DNA from: Roseobacter fucihabitans
GTDB lineage: Bacteria; Pseudomonadota; Alphaproteobacteria; Rhodobacterales; Rhodobacteraceae
Direction: 5' to 3'
NCBI RefSeq assembly: GCF_014337925.2
Contig: NZ_CP143423.1
Coordinates: forward strand, 3,936,501 to 4,000,500
DNA: 64,000 nt
Part shown: in pieces, positions 9,182 to 17,985 of the stretch
Numbering within the stretch: the stretch's first letter is position 1
Layout: the number at the start of each line of letters is the position of its first letter
Notes under the pieces: generated by a model
The model's database searches: none
What the model saw: only the letters and a program-made list of their open reading frames with translations
What the model was told of the DNA's origin: nothing
Program-made: the position numbers and the translations under genes

Positions 9182-9503
9182 GACGGTCATTTCTCCATTC
9201 TGGTGCGGCACAGGTCGTCTGGTTACGCGCAATCGTTTTGCGATAGATACCGCCAAATGCCACCATCTGAAAGAGACGCCGCGCCATAGGGGTCGGTTGG
9301 GTCTGCAAAAACATTTTTGGGCGTTGTGCATCCCATTGCGTGACGCGCTTTTGAGCCGGGCGGCAAAGGTTTGTTTAGTGTATGCGTCCAAAGCCTGGGC
9401 TTTCAGCGCCTGTTATCGCCTAAAGCGCCGTGCACCAGCACCATAGCCATCAAAATGCCGGGCCGATGATGTTTGTTTGAACGCCTATGGAACCCGACAC
9501 ACC
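9182..9503. other. Gene-free stretch upstream of rppH
   Basis: These 322 bases lie between the rppH start and the stop of the aldo/keto reductase-RidA gene. They must contain the rppH promoter. Open frames run through it, including an in-frame extension of rppH, but none looks like a protein. No repeats or hairpins stand out. Confidence 0.5.
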
Positions 9504-11015
9504 TTAACCCATCGGTCCGTTTGCGCTCCCTGCATCTGGCGCAACCAGAGCTTCCGCTTCAATCTCGACGCGGTAGCCGCCGACCAATTTAGCCACCACC
9601 ACAAGGGTGTTGGCCGGTTTGATCTCGCCAAATACGCGGCCATGCGCATTTGAAACGTGCAGCGTGTCGGCTTCATCCACCAGATAGATCCTTGTTCTGA
9701 TCACATCCTTTGGCCCTGCCCCGAATGCCGCCAATGCCTCGGCGATCTTGTCGAGGATAAATGTCGTCTGCGCCCCCGCGTCATCTGGTGCCACAACCCT
9801 GTCCGATCCCGCGGTCGCAGTTGTCCCCGAGACCAATATCCGGTCTCCAACGCGTTGGGCGCGACAATATCCGGCAATATCTTCCCACTTCGACCCGCTC
9901 AATACACGCTCAGCGCCTAGGCGATACGGAACGGGGACGCTCTCATATGAAAGCGGTATCTGATCCAGATGATCGCTTAAATCACCGGTGGCCGTCAGGA
10001 AGGGCGGCTTGCGGTATTCATCGCCGCAATCGCCCGGAATTGGTCTGGTCTGTGCGAAGGCGATCTCAAGGCGGTCGTGATCTTCGCGATCAAGCTCATA
10101 AGCAAACAGCTGCGCATTATCTTCGGTATGTATGTTTTCGCCCAAGCGTGCACCGATGATGACCCCGGCGACTGCGCGCTGCTCCAACACCCAACGGGTT
10201 GCGACATTGGCAATGGAAACCCCATGTTTGCGCGCGATTGCAGAAGCCGCGCTTAGGATGGTCTGAAACGCCTTCCATCCCCCGGCCGCATCAATGAAGC
10301 GCTTGTATTTCATTTTGGACCAATCGGTGATCTGGTCGGGTTCGGGCGCATCAAGCCATCTCTCGCTCAAAAAACCACCGCATAGAGTCCCATAGGCAAG
10401 AAGCCGGACGGGCGACGTGGCGCATAATTCTGCGAGAGGCCCTGCCGCGCGGCGATCCACAAGGGAGAACGAGACCTGATTGGTGCGCAGTGCAATTCCA
10501 TCCGCCAGCGCCAGAGCCAGGTGGGCGGCGTCAAAATTGGTGACACCTATCTCACGGATCAGCCCTTCCTCGCGCAGGGCGGTGAGTTCGTGCAGCGCAT
10601 CAAGCCATGCCGGATGCTGAAAGCTCCACCAATGAAATTGCAACAAATCAACGCGCTCCACGCCCAGCCGGTCCAGCCTTTCCTGCACACCTTTGCGCAC
10701 GATCTCCGCACTCATCGGTCCGGGGGGCGGGCACCATTTGGTGAAGGCAAGCGGCTTGGGGCTTCCCGTTCCGGTGCGACGCAGCAGCGCGCCCGTGATG
10801 ATCTCCGCGGAACCGTAATGGTCCGCCATATCAAAGGTGTCAAACCCCGCATCAACGTAGCGCTGCAAAACATCGGCACCCGCCTCGGGATCCAGCTTTC
10901 CCTGCTTGCGCTCGATATCGGCGACCTGCCAAAGCCCTGTCAGCGCACGGGCGATGTTCAGGCCAGGGGCAATTTCATATCGTTCTGGTTGGGCCAATTT
11001 TGCGTCTCCATTCAT
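9504..11015 (-). CDS. Aldo/keto reductase fused to a RidA (YjgF/YER057c) domain
   Basis: A 503-residue two-domain protein. Residues about 15-340 are an aldo/keto reductase TIM barrel with the full catalytic tetrad: Asp and Tyr in DTFDMADHYGSAE, Lys in AFTKW, His in LLQFHWW. Residues about 360-495 are a RidA-like domain with RILVSGTTAT, the RTRIYLVDEAD segment carrying the conserved Arg, and a C-terminal VEIEAEALV. RidA proteins hydrolyse reactive enamine/imine intermediates, so the fusion suggests a carbonyl reductase whose substrate or product passes through an imine. It overlaps the upstream GntR gene by 4 bases. A second aldo/keto reductase lies in the divergent operon. The domain calls are secure; the substrate is unknown. 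Confidence 0.88.
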   Translation of the reverse strand: MNGDAKLAQPERYEIAPGLNIARALTGLWQVADIERKQGKLDPEAGADVLQRYVDAGFDTFDMADHYGSAEIITGALLRRTGTGSPKPLAFTKWCPPPGPMSAEIVRKGVQERLDRLGVERVDLLQFHWWSFQHPAWLDALHELTALREEGLIREIGVTNFDAAHLALALADGIALRTNQVSFSLVDRRAAGPLAELCATSPVRLLAYGTLCGGFLSERWLDAPEPDQITDWSKMKYKRFIDAAGGWKAFQTILSAASAIARKHGVSIANVATRWVLEQRAVAGVIIGARLGENIHTEDNAQLFAYELDREDHDRLEIAFAQTRPIPGDCGDEYRKPPFLTATGDLSDHLDQIPLSYESVPVPYRLGAERVLSGSKWEDIAGYCRAQRVGDRILVSGTTATAGSDRVVAPDDAGAQTTFILDKIAEALAAFGAGPKDVIRTRIYLVDEADTLHVSNAHGRVFGEIKPANTLVVVAKLVGGYRVEIEAEALVAPDAGSANGPMG

Positions 11016-11692
11016 GAACGGGGTGCCATTGATGCCAGGTCCGGATCGTTTTTCAAGACACCAAAGGATTGCTCGATGTCCCGCCTGAGCGCGACTTGTG
11101 CAGCGGCCAAATCATTCCGCTCCAGCGCATTTAGAAGGGCACCGTGGTATTTATGCTCTTCAATATGCGCCACATTTTTATGATAGATGATCAGATTGAG
11201 ATAGGATCCATATTGCAGCCAAAGCGCCTCGACGATTGGCAACAACACGTCGGAGCCAGACATCCGATAGAGCGTGAAATGAAAATCATAGTTCTGCACA
11301 AGATCGGGCCCGTGCTGCGCGGGGTCCTCAGGTCGTTCAAGAATAGCCTTGAGTTTGGCAATGCCTGAGGCATCAATGGACGCCAGGGCTTGCTCCAGCA
11401 GAAGGCTTTCCAGAGCAAGCCGTGCTGATTTCAAATCCGACATCCTGCGCGGGTCAAAAGGGGGCACCAGCAACTTGCGGCTGCGCGTATCGATGAGCGC
11501 CCCTTCGGCGACGAGCCGACGCACGGCCTCACGCACCGGCGTCATGGAGGTGCCAAGCTGTTCTGCCAAGGAGCGCAGGGACAGCACGTCACCCGGCGCA
11601 AACGCCCCGCGCGTAAAAGCATCATGCAGCGCCTGATAGGCGCTATCGCGCATATTCGTCTGATCGATTGCTGCGATTTGCGCGGTTGTCAT
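11012..11692 (-). CDS. GntR-family regulator, FCD-type
   Basis: Transcription regulator of the FadR subgroup, 226 residues. Residues about 16-80 form the winged helix (LRSLAEQLGTSMTPVREAVRRLVAEGALI), and residues about 90-220 are the all-helical FCD ligand domain with the metal-binding histidines expected in HFTLYRMSG and the EEHKYHGALLNAL stretch. It is co-transcribed with the aldo/keto reductase-RidA gene (ATGA overlap) and faces the importer operon. It therefore most likely senses the imported substrate or a breakdown product and controls both transcripts from the 11693-11815 gap. Confidence 0.92.
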   Translation of the reverse strand: MTTAQIAAIDQTNMRDSAYQALHDAFTRGAFAPGDVLSLRSLAEQLGTSMTPVREAVRRLVAEGALIDTRSRKLLVPPFDPRRMSDLKSARLALESLLLEQALASIDASGIAKLKAILERPEDPAQHGPDLVQNYDFHFTLYRMSGSDVLLPIVEALWLQYGSYLNLIIYHKNVAHIEEHKYHGALLNALERNDLAAAQVALRRDIEQSFGVLKNDPDLASMAPRS

Positions 11693-11760
11693 CTTTGCCT
11701 TTCCCGTTCTGTGCAGGGGAAGTGTTGCGCGTCATGAGGGTCATTGACAAGGGTGAGATA

Positions 11761-11782
11761 TGATATCTACGATAAAATATCA
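11761..11782. promoter_or_regulatory. Candidate GntR operator in the divergent promoter gap
   Basis: TGATAT and ATATCA form an inverted repeat separated by 10 bases, in an AT-rich patch between the GntR gene and the TIGR04076 gene. The position fits an operator for the adjacent FCD regulator, but the sequence does not match the usual TNGTNNNACNA-type FCD core, so this is only a suggestion. Confidence 0.3.
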
Positions 11783-11815
11783 CAGGTAACAGCCGTTTTG
11801 GCGAGGAACATCAGC

Positions 11816-12184
11816 ATGGTGCAAGAGGCGGGCTTCTGGCTATACGATCTGCGCGTCGAAACACGGCTCGAGGGACGGACGCCCGTCTGTCGCCATGTGG
11901 AGGGCGAATTCTTCCGCGTACAGGGCGAAAACCTCGTTTTCAGCGAGGGCCAGCAGGTTTCCATGTACGGGCTCGCCGCGATCCTGCCGCTGCTACCGGC
12001 CAAACAACGTGTCACATCCGAGCATGACTGGATGAGCACGGATGCTGAAATCGCCTGCCCCGATCCGCATTGCGGTGCCCGCTTCCACATCCGGCGCGAA
12101 GACAAACGCTGGTTTTCGCATGCCGAAACGACGGGCCTGCCGGACGCGCGCACAACCCCCTATTGGCAGAAGGAAACCCGCTGA
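11816..12184 (+). CDS. TIGR04076-family small protein
   Basis: About 122 residues. The layout VETRLEGRTPVCRHVEGEFFRVQGENLVF followed by a late CPDPHCGARFHIRRE matches what I know as the TIGR04076 family, which has no assigned reaction. The two late cysteines (C-x4-C) and an upstream Cys may bind metal. ATG 11816 was chosen because GAGGAA at 11803-11808 is seven bases away; the frame is open further up, to a TTG at 11744. Its stop overlaps the start of the next gene (TGATG), so it is the first gene of the importer operon and probably works on the same substrate. Confidence 0.75.
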   Translation: MVQEAGFWLYDLRVETRLEGRTPVCRHVEGEFFRVQGENLVFSEGQQVSMYGLAAILPLLPAKQRVTSEHDWMSTDAEIACPDPHCGARFHIRREDKRWFSHAETTGLPDARTTPYWQKETR

Positions 12185-13260
12185 TGCAGCCCGTTGAAAC
12201 CGTCGATCTGCGCCCGGACCACCGTATTTCGCGTGTAATAAAAGGCGGTTGGCAGCTTGCAGGCGATCATGGTGCCGTGAACAGACAGGCCGCCATTGCG
12301 GATATGGAGGCCTTTGTCGATGCCGGGATCACCACCTTTGATTGTGCCGACATCTATACCGGCGTCGAGGAGATGATTGGTGAATTCATCGCCGACCTGC
12401 GCCGCCGTCGCGGGGCGCAGGTGGCGGACCGGGTGCTGGTGCATACCAAACTGGTGCCGGACTTGACGCGCCTTGCCGATCTGCGCGCGCAGGAGGTGGA
12501 GGCGATCATCGACCGCTCCCTCAAACGCTTGCAGGTGGACCGGCTGGATCTGGTGCAATTCTTCTGGTGGGACCTGTCGCTGGGCGATGCTGTCAAAGGG
12601 CTCGACGTGCTGAAGGACTGCCAGAAAAAGGGCAAAATCGCCAATCTTGGCGTCACTAATTGGGACGTCGGACAAACCGCGCGTTTTCTGGAAGCGGGCT
12701 TTGATATCGCCGCGACGCAGGTGCAATATTCCATTCTGGACCGCCGCCCGAGCCATGGTCTGGCGGATTGGGCGCGCGCAAATGACATGCAAATCCTGTG
12801 TTACGGCACGCTGGCGGGCGGATTTCTGACCGAAAACTGGCTGGGGCGGGACGATCCCGGTTTTGCTTTTGAAAACCGCAGTCTGGTCAAATACCGGCTG
12901 ATCATCGATGAATTCGGTCCCTGGGAGCGGTTCCAGGAGCTGCTTCGCTTGCTCAAATCCATCGGCGACAAACATGACGTATCGCTCAGCGCCGTCGCCA
13001 CGCGTTGGGTGCTGGATCAACCGCAGGTCGCCGCCGGGATCGTCGGCGCACGATACGCAAGCCATCTGCCAAAGACGCTTGCGACATTTGCCTTCACGCT
13101 CGACGCCGATGATCACGCCGCCATCGCCGCGCTGCAAGCCCAGGCATCCGGCCCGAACGGCGCGGTCTTTGGCATGGAAGGCGATCGCACATCACGCCAC
13201 GGGCGCATCATGAAATATAATCTCAACACCCGCCCGCAGGATCAGGTCTTGGGGCGCTGA
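12184..13260 (+). CDS. Aldo/keto reductase, catalytic His replaced
   Basis: Aldo/keto reductase-like TIM barrel, 358 residues, paralogous to the reductase domain encoded divergently at 9504-11015. Asp and Tyr of the tetrad are present (TTFDCADIYTGVEE), and Lys in VHTKLVPD. The position of the active-site His reads VQFFWWDL where the paralogue has LQFHWW, so His is Phe. Such a change is known in some aldo/keto reductase subgroups with altered chemistry; whether this enzyme still reduces carbonyls is open. The TGATG junctions on both sides indicate tight coupling with TIGR04076 and the ABC ATPase. Confidence 0.88.
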   Translation: MQPVETVDLRPDHRISRVIKGGWQLAGDHGAVNRQAAIADMEAFVDAGITTFDCADIYTGVEEMIGEFIADLRRRRGAQVADRVLVHTKLVPDLTRLADLRAQEVEAIIDRSLKRLQVDRLDLVQFFWWDLSLGDAVKGLDVLKDCQKKGKIANLGVTNWDVGQTARFLEAGFDIAATQVQYSILDRRPSHGLADWARANDMQILCYGTLAGGFLTENWLGRDDPGFAFENRSLVKYRLIIDEFGPWERFQELLRLLKSIGDKHDVSLSAVATRWVLDQPQVAAGIVGARYASHLPKTLATFAFTLDADDHAAIAALQAQASGPNGAVFGMEGDRTSRHGRIMKYNLNTRPQDQVLGR

Positions 13261-14033
13261 TGGGCGATGCGATCCTGTCCACGCTGGCATTGACCTGCGA
13301 CTTCGGCCCGTTTCGCGCGGTGGATAACGTGTCGATCCGCGTTGCGCGAGGGTCGATCACCGGGCTGATCGGGCCAAACGGGGCCGGGAAATCCACCTTC
13401 TTCAATGCGATCACGGGTAACTTGAAACCGACCTCCGGCACGGTTGAGCTTGATGGGGCGGATATTACCGGGCAAGGGCCGGATCGTCTGTTCCTGGGCG
13501 GCATGGGGCGCGCCTTTCAGATCCCGCGCCCTTTCGGTCGCATGTCTGTGCTCGAAAACGTGATGCTGGCCCCAGTGGCCCAGATCGGCGAGCGTCTGTG
13601 GGGGCCGTTCCTGTCCCGCAAAGCGGTGCGCGCGCAGGAAGAAGCGATCCGCACCCGCGCGATGGAGATGCTGGAGTTCATGACGCTTGGACCTTTGGCG
13701 GATCACCCGGCGGGCAAAATTTCCGGCGGGCAGATGAAGCTCCTGGAACTGGCGCGCGTGTTGATGGGCGATCCCAAGGTGATCCTGCTTGATGAACCCG
13801 CCGCCGGGGTGAACCCGACCCTGACCGGCACGTTGATCGAAAAAATCGAAGCGCTGAATGCGACGGGCAAGACCTTCGTGATCATCGAACATGATATGGA
13901 TTTCATCATGCGCCACTGCAACCCGATCATCGCGCTGGCCGAGGGGCGCGTGGTGTTCGAGGGCAGTGCCGAGGAGGCCCAGAACAGTGAGGTCCTGCGC
14001 AACGCCTATCTGGGGGCGCCGGTGGATGCCTGA
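13260..14033 (+). CDS. livG: Liv-type ABC transporter ATP-binding protein (LivG-like)
   Basis: Cytoplasmic ATPase of a branched-chain-amino-acid-type (HAAT) importer, 257 residues. Walker A GPNGAGKST, signature ISGGQMKLLELARVL, Walker B VILLDEPAAGVNP and the H-loop IIEHDMDF are all intact. The AAGVNP variant is typical of LivG. It starts by a TGATG junction with the aldo/keto reductase and overlaps livF by 8 bases. The symbol denotes the family; the substrate is not known and need not be an amino acid. Confidence 0.93.
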   Translation: MGDAILSTLALTCDFGPFRAVDNVSIRVARGSITGLIGPNGAGKSTFFNAITGNLKPTSGTVELDGADITGQGPDRLFLGGMGRAFQIPRPFGRMSVLENVMLAPVAQIGERLWGPFLSRKAVRAQEEAIRTRAMEMLEFMTLGPLADHPAGKISGGQMKLLELARVLMGDPKVILLDEPAAGVNPTLTGTLIEKIEALNATGKTFVIIEHDMDFIMRHCNPIIALAEGRVVFEGSAEEAQNSEVLRNAYLGAPVDA

Positions 14034-14760
14034 GCTTGCTTTGGAAGTGACGGATCTGGTGGCGGGCTATGTGCCGGATCTACCGATCCTGCATGGCGTT
14101 TCGCTCAAGGTGCAGCGCAGCGCCGTGACAGTAATCATCGGGCCGAACGGTGCGGGAAAATCCACGTTGATCAAGGCGATTGCGGGGCTGGTGCCCGTGT
14201 CACAAGGCACCATCCGGCAAGCGGGTGAAGACATCACCCACATCCGCCCCGATCAGATGGCCACGCATCACATCGCCTATGTCCCTCAGAGCGATAATAT
14301 CTTTCGCAACCTGACGATTGGTCAAAACCTCGATCTCGCCCTGCGCCGTGCCAAAGGCGAACAGGCCGCGCGACGGGCGGATCTGCTGGCGCAATTTCCG
14401 GCACTGGCGGGCAGGCTGGCGGAAAAGGCCGGGGCGCTCTCGGGTGGGCAGCGCCAGTTTCTGGCGGTCGCCATGGCGCTGGCGACGCGGCCGCAACTGA
14501 TCCTTATGGATGAACCCTCAGCCGGTCTTGCCCCCAAAGCCGTGCAAGAGGTCCTCGCACAGGTCCGCCAATTGACGCAGACTGGCACCACGATCCTGCT
14601 GGTCGAGCAGAACGTGACGCAGGCGCTGGCGCTGGCCGATCACTGTTATATCCTCGCCGAAGGGCGCAACCAGATCGACGGAAAGGCCGCAGATCTGCTC
14701 GGCGATCCCGTCGTGGCCGACATCTATCTGGGTGGTAAACGGATGAGGGCGGGCGCATGA
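14026..14760 (+). CDS. livF: Liv-type ABC transporter ATP-binding protein (LivF-like)
   Basis: Second ATPase of the importer, 244 residues. Walker A GPNGAGKST, signature LSGGQRQFLAVAMAL, Walker B LILMDEPSAGLAP and LVEQNVTQAL mark it as LivF type. The start at ATG 14026 (MPELALEV) lies inside the end of livG; the in-frame extension upstream is out-of-frame livG sequence. It is coupled by ATGA to the first permease gene. Confidence 0.93.
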   Translation: MPELALEVTDLVAGYVPDLPILHGVSLKVQRSAVTVIIGPNGAGKSTLIKAIAGLVPVSQGTIRQAGEDITHIRPDQMATHHIAYVPQSDNIFRNLTIGQNLDLALRRAKGEQAARRADLLAQFPALAGRLAEKAGALSGGQRQFLAVAMALATRPQLILMDEPSAGLAPKAVQEVLAQVRQLTQTGTTILLVEQNVTQALALADHCYILAEGRNQIDGKAADLLGDPVVADIYLGGKRMRAGA

Positions 14761-15671
14761 TCCAGCATCTGCTCGACGGTATCCTCGTGGGCGCGATCCT
14801 GTCGCTGGGCGCGGCGGGGCTGACGATGGTCATGCACATGCTGCGCTTTGCCAATTTCAGCCATGCGGAACTTCTCTCCATCGGGGCCTATGCCGCTTTG
14901 GTGTTCGATCAACTGTTCAAGGGCCTCATGCCCGTGATGGCGACACATATCGGGCCGCTGTCCATGACCTGGGCGCTTGTTGCCGCGATGCTTGTCTCCA
15001 TGGTCATCACGGGTCTGAGCGCGGTGCTCTTTGATCGGCTGATATTCCGCCGGGTGCGCGAAAACGGCGAAGAGCTCTCGATGGTCTTCGCCTCCTTCGG
15101 GCTGGCGCTGATCATCCGCAACGCCATCGGTCTGATCTTCGGGTTGCACACCAAACTCTACAGCCAGGACATCGTCTTTGCCACGGTGCTCAGCCGCGAT
15201 CCCCTGATCCTTGTGAAACCCGATCAACTCGCCTCCCTCGCCATCACGCTCACCCTCATCGCGGTCCTCCATCTCATCCTGTCGCGCACCACCTTCGGCT
15301 ATGCCCTGCGCGCGGTGGCCGAAAACCCCACGCTGGCGCAGGTCAACGGCATCAACCTGCGCCGTATGATCGTCGTGGTCTGGCTCCTGGGCGGCGGGCT
15401 GGCCGCGCTCGCCGGGGTTCTCTACGGCCTCAACAATCAAATCACGCCGGTCATTGGCCGCGATCTGGTGCTGCCGATCTTTGCGGCCACCATCGTGGGC
15501 GGCATCGGCTCCATCTATGGCGCATTGCTTGGCGGCTTCATCGTGGGGATTGCTGCCAACCTCGCCGTCATGGTCTTCTCAGCGGGGTACAGCCCCGCCG
15601 TCCCCTTCCTGATCATCCTCGCCGTGCTGCTGATCCGTCCTAACGGGTTGTTCGGGGAAGAACGCACATGA
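14757..15671 (+). CDS. livH: Liv-type ABC transporter permease (LivH-like)
   Basis: Inner-membrane permease, 304 residues, about eight hydrophobic helices. The N-terminal ILDGILVGAILSLGAAGLT-like start and the GGIGSIYGALLGG loop, which contacts the ATPase, are typical of LivH. It forms the transmembrane pathway with the LivM-like protein that follows after an ATGA overlap. Confidence 0.92.
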   Translation: MIQHLLDGILVGAILSLGAAGLTMVMHMLRFANFSHAELLSIGAYAALVFDQLFKGLMPVMATHIGPLSMTWALVAAMLVSMVITGLSAVLFDRLIFRRVRENGEELSMVFASFGLALIIRNAIGLIFGLHTKLYSQDIVFATVLSRDPLILVKPDQLASLAITLTLIAVLHLILSRTTFGYALRAVAENPTLAQVNGINLRRMIVVVWLLGGGLAALAGVLYGLNNQITPVIGRDLVLPIFAATIVGGIGSIYGALLGGFIVGIAANLAVMVFSAGYSPAVPFLIILAVLLIRPNGLFGEERT

Positions 15672-16621
15672 TCGGCGTCATCTCCTATCTGGTGTTCTTC
15701 ACCACCGTGGCCTCCATCCTCGCGATCGCGGTACTGGGGCTGAACCTGCAATGGGGCAATACGGGGCTGTTTAATGGCGGCGTCGTGGCCTTCTTTGGCG
15801 CCGGGGCCTACGGCACGCTCATCCTGGGCGGCACCGCGCAGGACGGCCAATTGGGCGGCTTTGCGCTCCCCTATCTTCTTGCCCTTCTGGGCGGCATGGC
15901 GGTAGCAGGGATCATGGCATGGATCGTGGGCGTGCTGACCCTGCGCCTGCGACACGATTATCTGGCGATTTCGACCTTCGGCATCGCGGTCGCCTTTGAA
16001 AACCTGATGCGCAACGCGCAGTGGCTGGGCGGCGGCGCGCAAGGCATCCGCGGGTTTGAACGCCCTTTGCGCGCGGCACTGGGGGATGGGTTCACCTATA
16101 ACATCCTGTTTCTGCTCTGCGTGCTGGGTTTGCTCTTCCTTACCTACCGCTTTCTGGAAACGCTGGTCGCCTCGCCATTCGGGCGCCAATTGCGCGCCAT
16201 CCGTGAGGATGAGACCGCCGCGCGCTCGCTGGGCAAAAACCCCGACCACATCCGGCTCACGGCCTTCATCACCGGCTCGGTGATCATGGGACTTGCGGGC
16301 GGGCTCTATGCAACCTTCTACGCTTTCATCAGCCCGCAGGATATTCTGCCCACGCTGACGTTTCAGATCTGGGCGATGCTGATCGTCGGCGGTGCGGGCA
16401 ACAACAAGGGCGCGATGCTCGGGGCCTTCCTGATCTGGGCGGCCTGGACGGCGAGCGGTTGGGCGCTGTCGCGTTTCGCACCCGTCGAGGCGCAGCTTTA
16501 TACCGGATCGATCCAATATATCCTGATTGGCCTGATCATCGTGGGAATGTTGCTCTGGCGACCACAAGGCTTGTTGCCAGAACGGCTGGTTGTGTCACAA
16601 TCAGGCAAAAGACCAGAATGA
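15668..16621 (+). CDS. livM: Liv-type ABC transporter permease (LivM-like)
   Basis: Second inner-membrane permease, 317 residues. LNLQWGNTGLFNGGVVAFFGAGAYG is the characteristic LivM start and AMLIVGGAGNNKGAMLGAF the ATPase-contact loop. Together with LivH-, LivF- and LivG-like proteins and the following binding protein it makes a complete importer. There are 23 bases between its stop and the start of the binding-protein gene. Confidence 0.92.
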   Translation: MIGVISYLVFFTTVASILAIAVLGLNLQWGNTGLFNGGVVAFFGAGAYGTLILGGTAQDGQLGGFALPYLLALLGGMAVAGIMAWIVGVLTLRLRHDYLAISTFGIAVAFENLMRNAQWLGGGAQGIRGFERPLRAALGDGFTYNILFLLCVLGLLFLTYRFLETLVASPFGRQLRAIREDETAARSLGKNPDHIRLTAFITGSVIMGLAGGLYATFYAFISPQDILPTLTFQIWAMLIVGGAGNNKGAMLGAFLIWAAWTASGWALSRFAPVEAQLYTGSIQYILIGLIIVGMLLWRPQGLLPERLVVSQSGKRPE

Positions 16622-16644
16622 TAATCCAAAGGGAGTACGGAAAA

Positions 16645-17910
16645 ATGAAAAAAGATATGCGCATCATCACATCCGCCGCAGGCCTCGCCGCAGCGCTGGC
16701 GCTCAGCGCCGGGGCCGCCGCCGCACAGGAGTGCACCACCAAGATCGGCGCGGTGTTGCCCACATCCGTGGACTGGGGCCGGCCCATCGCCGAGACCGCG
16801 CAATTCGTCGTGGATCAGGTCAACGAGGCGGGCGGCGTTGCGGGCTGCACCATCGAAATGGTGTTGCGCGACTCGCAAGTTGACCCCAAGGTCGGGGTGG
16901 ATGCCGCCAAGGCGCTGGTCGATCTGGACGGGGTGCAGGTACTGCTCGGGGCGGTGTCCTCGGGCGTGTCCATGCCGATCCTGACATCCGTGACCGTGCC
17001 CAGTGACGTGTTGCAGATGTCCTGCTGCTCCTCCTCCACCGCCTTCACCAAACTGGCGCAGGAGGGCAAGACGAACGGTCTGTTCTTCCGCACCTTTGCC
17101 ACCACCGGGGTGCAGGCCGCAGTCGGGGCCAAGGTTGCCCGCGATCAGGGCTATAAATCCGTCGCGATCCTCTACAAGAACGATGATTGGGGGCAGGATC
17201 TGCAAGCGCTCGTCACACGGGACCTTGAGGCGCTGGGGATCACCGTCACCTCCTCCACCGCGATCAATGATGCACAACCCTCCTTCCGCGCCGAAGTCAC
17301 CAGCGCGCTATCGGGCAACCCGGATGCGCTTTATCTGGGGCTTTACCCCAACGAAGGTACGGCGGCTGTGCGCGAATGGCTGTCACTGGGCGGGACACAG
17401 AACATGATCATGGCCAATGCGCTGAAATCGGATGAGTTCCGCGACAACGTTGGCCTGCAATATCTGGGCAATGCGCTGGGGACCGATACCGCATCGCCGC
17501 GTGTGGCCAGCGCGGATGATTTTGTCACTGCCTATGAGGCGAAATTCGGCAGCGCCCCTAACGGGCCGGGTCTGGCCAACAGCTATGACGCCACAATGAT
17601 CGCGCTTCTGGCGATGGAGGCTGCGGGCAAGGATGCCACCGGCGATCAGATCGCGTCACAGATCACGCGCGTCACCGACCCCGCTGGCACGCCGATCACC
17701 GCCGATAGCGCAGGCTTCGCGCAGGCCCGCGACATTCTGGCCGGGGGTGGCAGCGTCATGTATCAGGGTGCAACAGGCAACGTGCGCTTTGACGCCAATG
17801 GCGATGTATCGGCTCCGGCTGTGGTCTGGAAGTACACGGAAGATAGCGTTGAAGAGGTCGAATATCTGTCGCTTACGGAGGTGGATGATTTCATCGCCTC
17901 CCTGAACTAA
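16645..17910 (+). CDS. Periplasmic substrate-binding protein of the Liv-type importer
   Basis: Type I periplasmic binding protein (Peripla_BP_6/LivJ fold), 421 residues. A signal peptide is visible (basic MKKDMR, hydrophobic core, cleavage near GAAAA-QEC). The mature part begins with TTKIGAVLPTSVDWG, then has the AVSSGVSMPILTSVTVPSDV and GYKSVAILYKNDDWGQD segments of the family. A CCSSST pair in the first lobe is unusual for a periplasmic protein and might form a vicinal disulfide. GGGAG nine bases upstream supports the ATG at 16645. It is the last gene of the operon and is followed by a strong terminator. The ligand is unknown. Confidence 0.92.
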   Translation: MKKDMRIITSAAGLAAALALSAGAAAAQECTTKIGAVLPTSVDWGRPIAETAQFVVDQVNEAGGVAGCTIEMVLRDSQVDPKVGVDAAKALVDLDGVQVLLGAVSSGVSMPILTSVTVPSDVLQMSCCSSSTAFTKLAQEGKTNGLFFRTFATTGVQAAVGAKVARDQGYKSVAILYKNDDWGQDLQALVTRDLEALGITVTSSTAINDAQPSFRAEVTSALSGNPDALYLGLYPNEGTAAVREWLSLGGTQNMIMANALKSDEFRDNVGLQYLGNALGTDTASPRVASADDFVTAYEAKFGSAPNGPGLANSYDATMIALLAMEAAGKDATGDQIASQITRVTDPAGTPITADSAGFAQARDILAGGGSVMYQGATGNVRFDANGDVSAPAVVWKYTEDSVEEVEYLSLTEVDDFIASLN

Positions 17911-17933
17911 GCGCTTCCTGGAAGACAAGGAAA

Positions 17934-17985
17934 CGCACCCCTTGACGCGCTCGAGGTTTGATTTCAGGCGGCGTCAAGGGGTGCG
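17934..17985 (+). terminator. Strong terminator of the importer operon
   Basis: A perfect 15-bp inverted repeat (CGCACCCCTTGACGC / GCGTCAAGGGGTGCG) with a 22-base loop, beginning 24 bases after the binding-protein stop and followed by GGTTTTGC on the plus strand. It closes the seven-gene transcript that starts with the TIGR04076 gene. The same hairpin on the minus strand lacks a T-run. Confidence 0.75.

Noticed and set aside
11744-11749. TTGACA as a -35 element of the TIGR04076 operon
   Set aside because: No -10-like hexamer stands 16-18 bases downstream; TATGAT is only 9 bases away and TAAAAT 23. The promoter may exist but cannot be fixed.
12160-13137. A 325-codon open frame on the minus strand
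   Set aside because: Antisense to the second aldo/keto reductase; no homology features.
15515-16567. A 350-codon open frame on the minus strand
   Set aside because: Antisense to the LivM-like permease; rich in His, Gln, Arg and Asp as expected from reading hydrophobic codons backwards.
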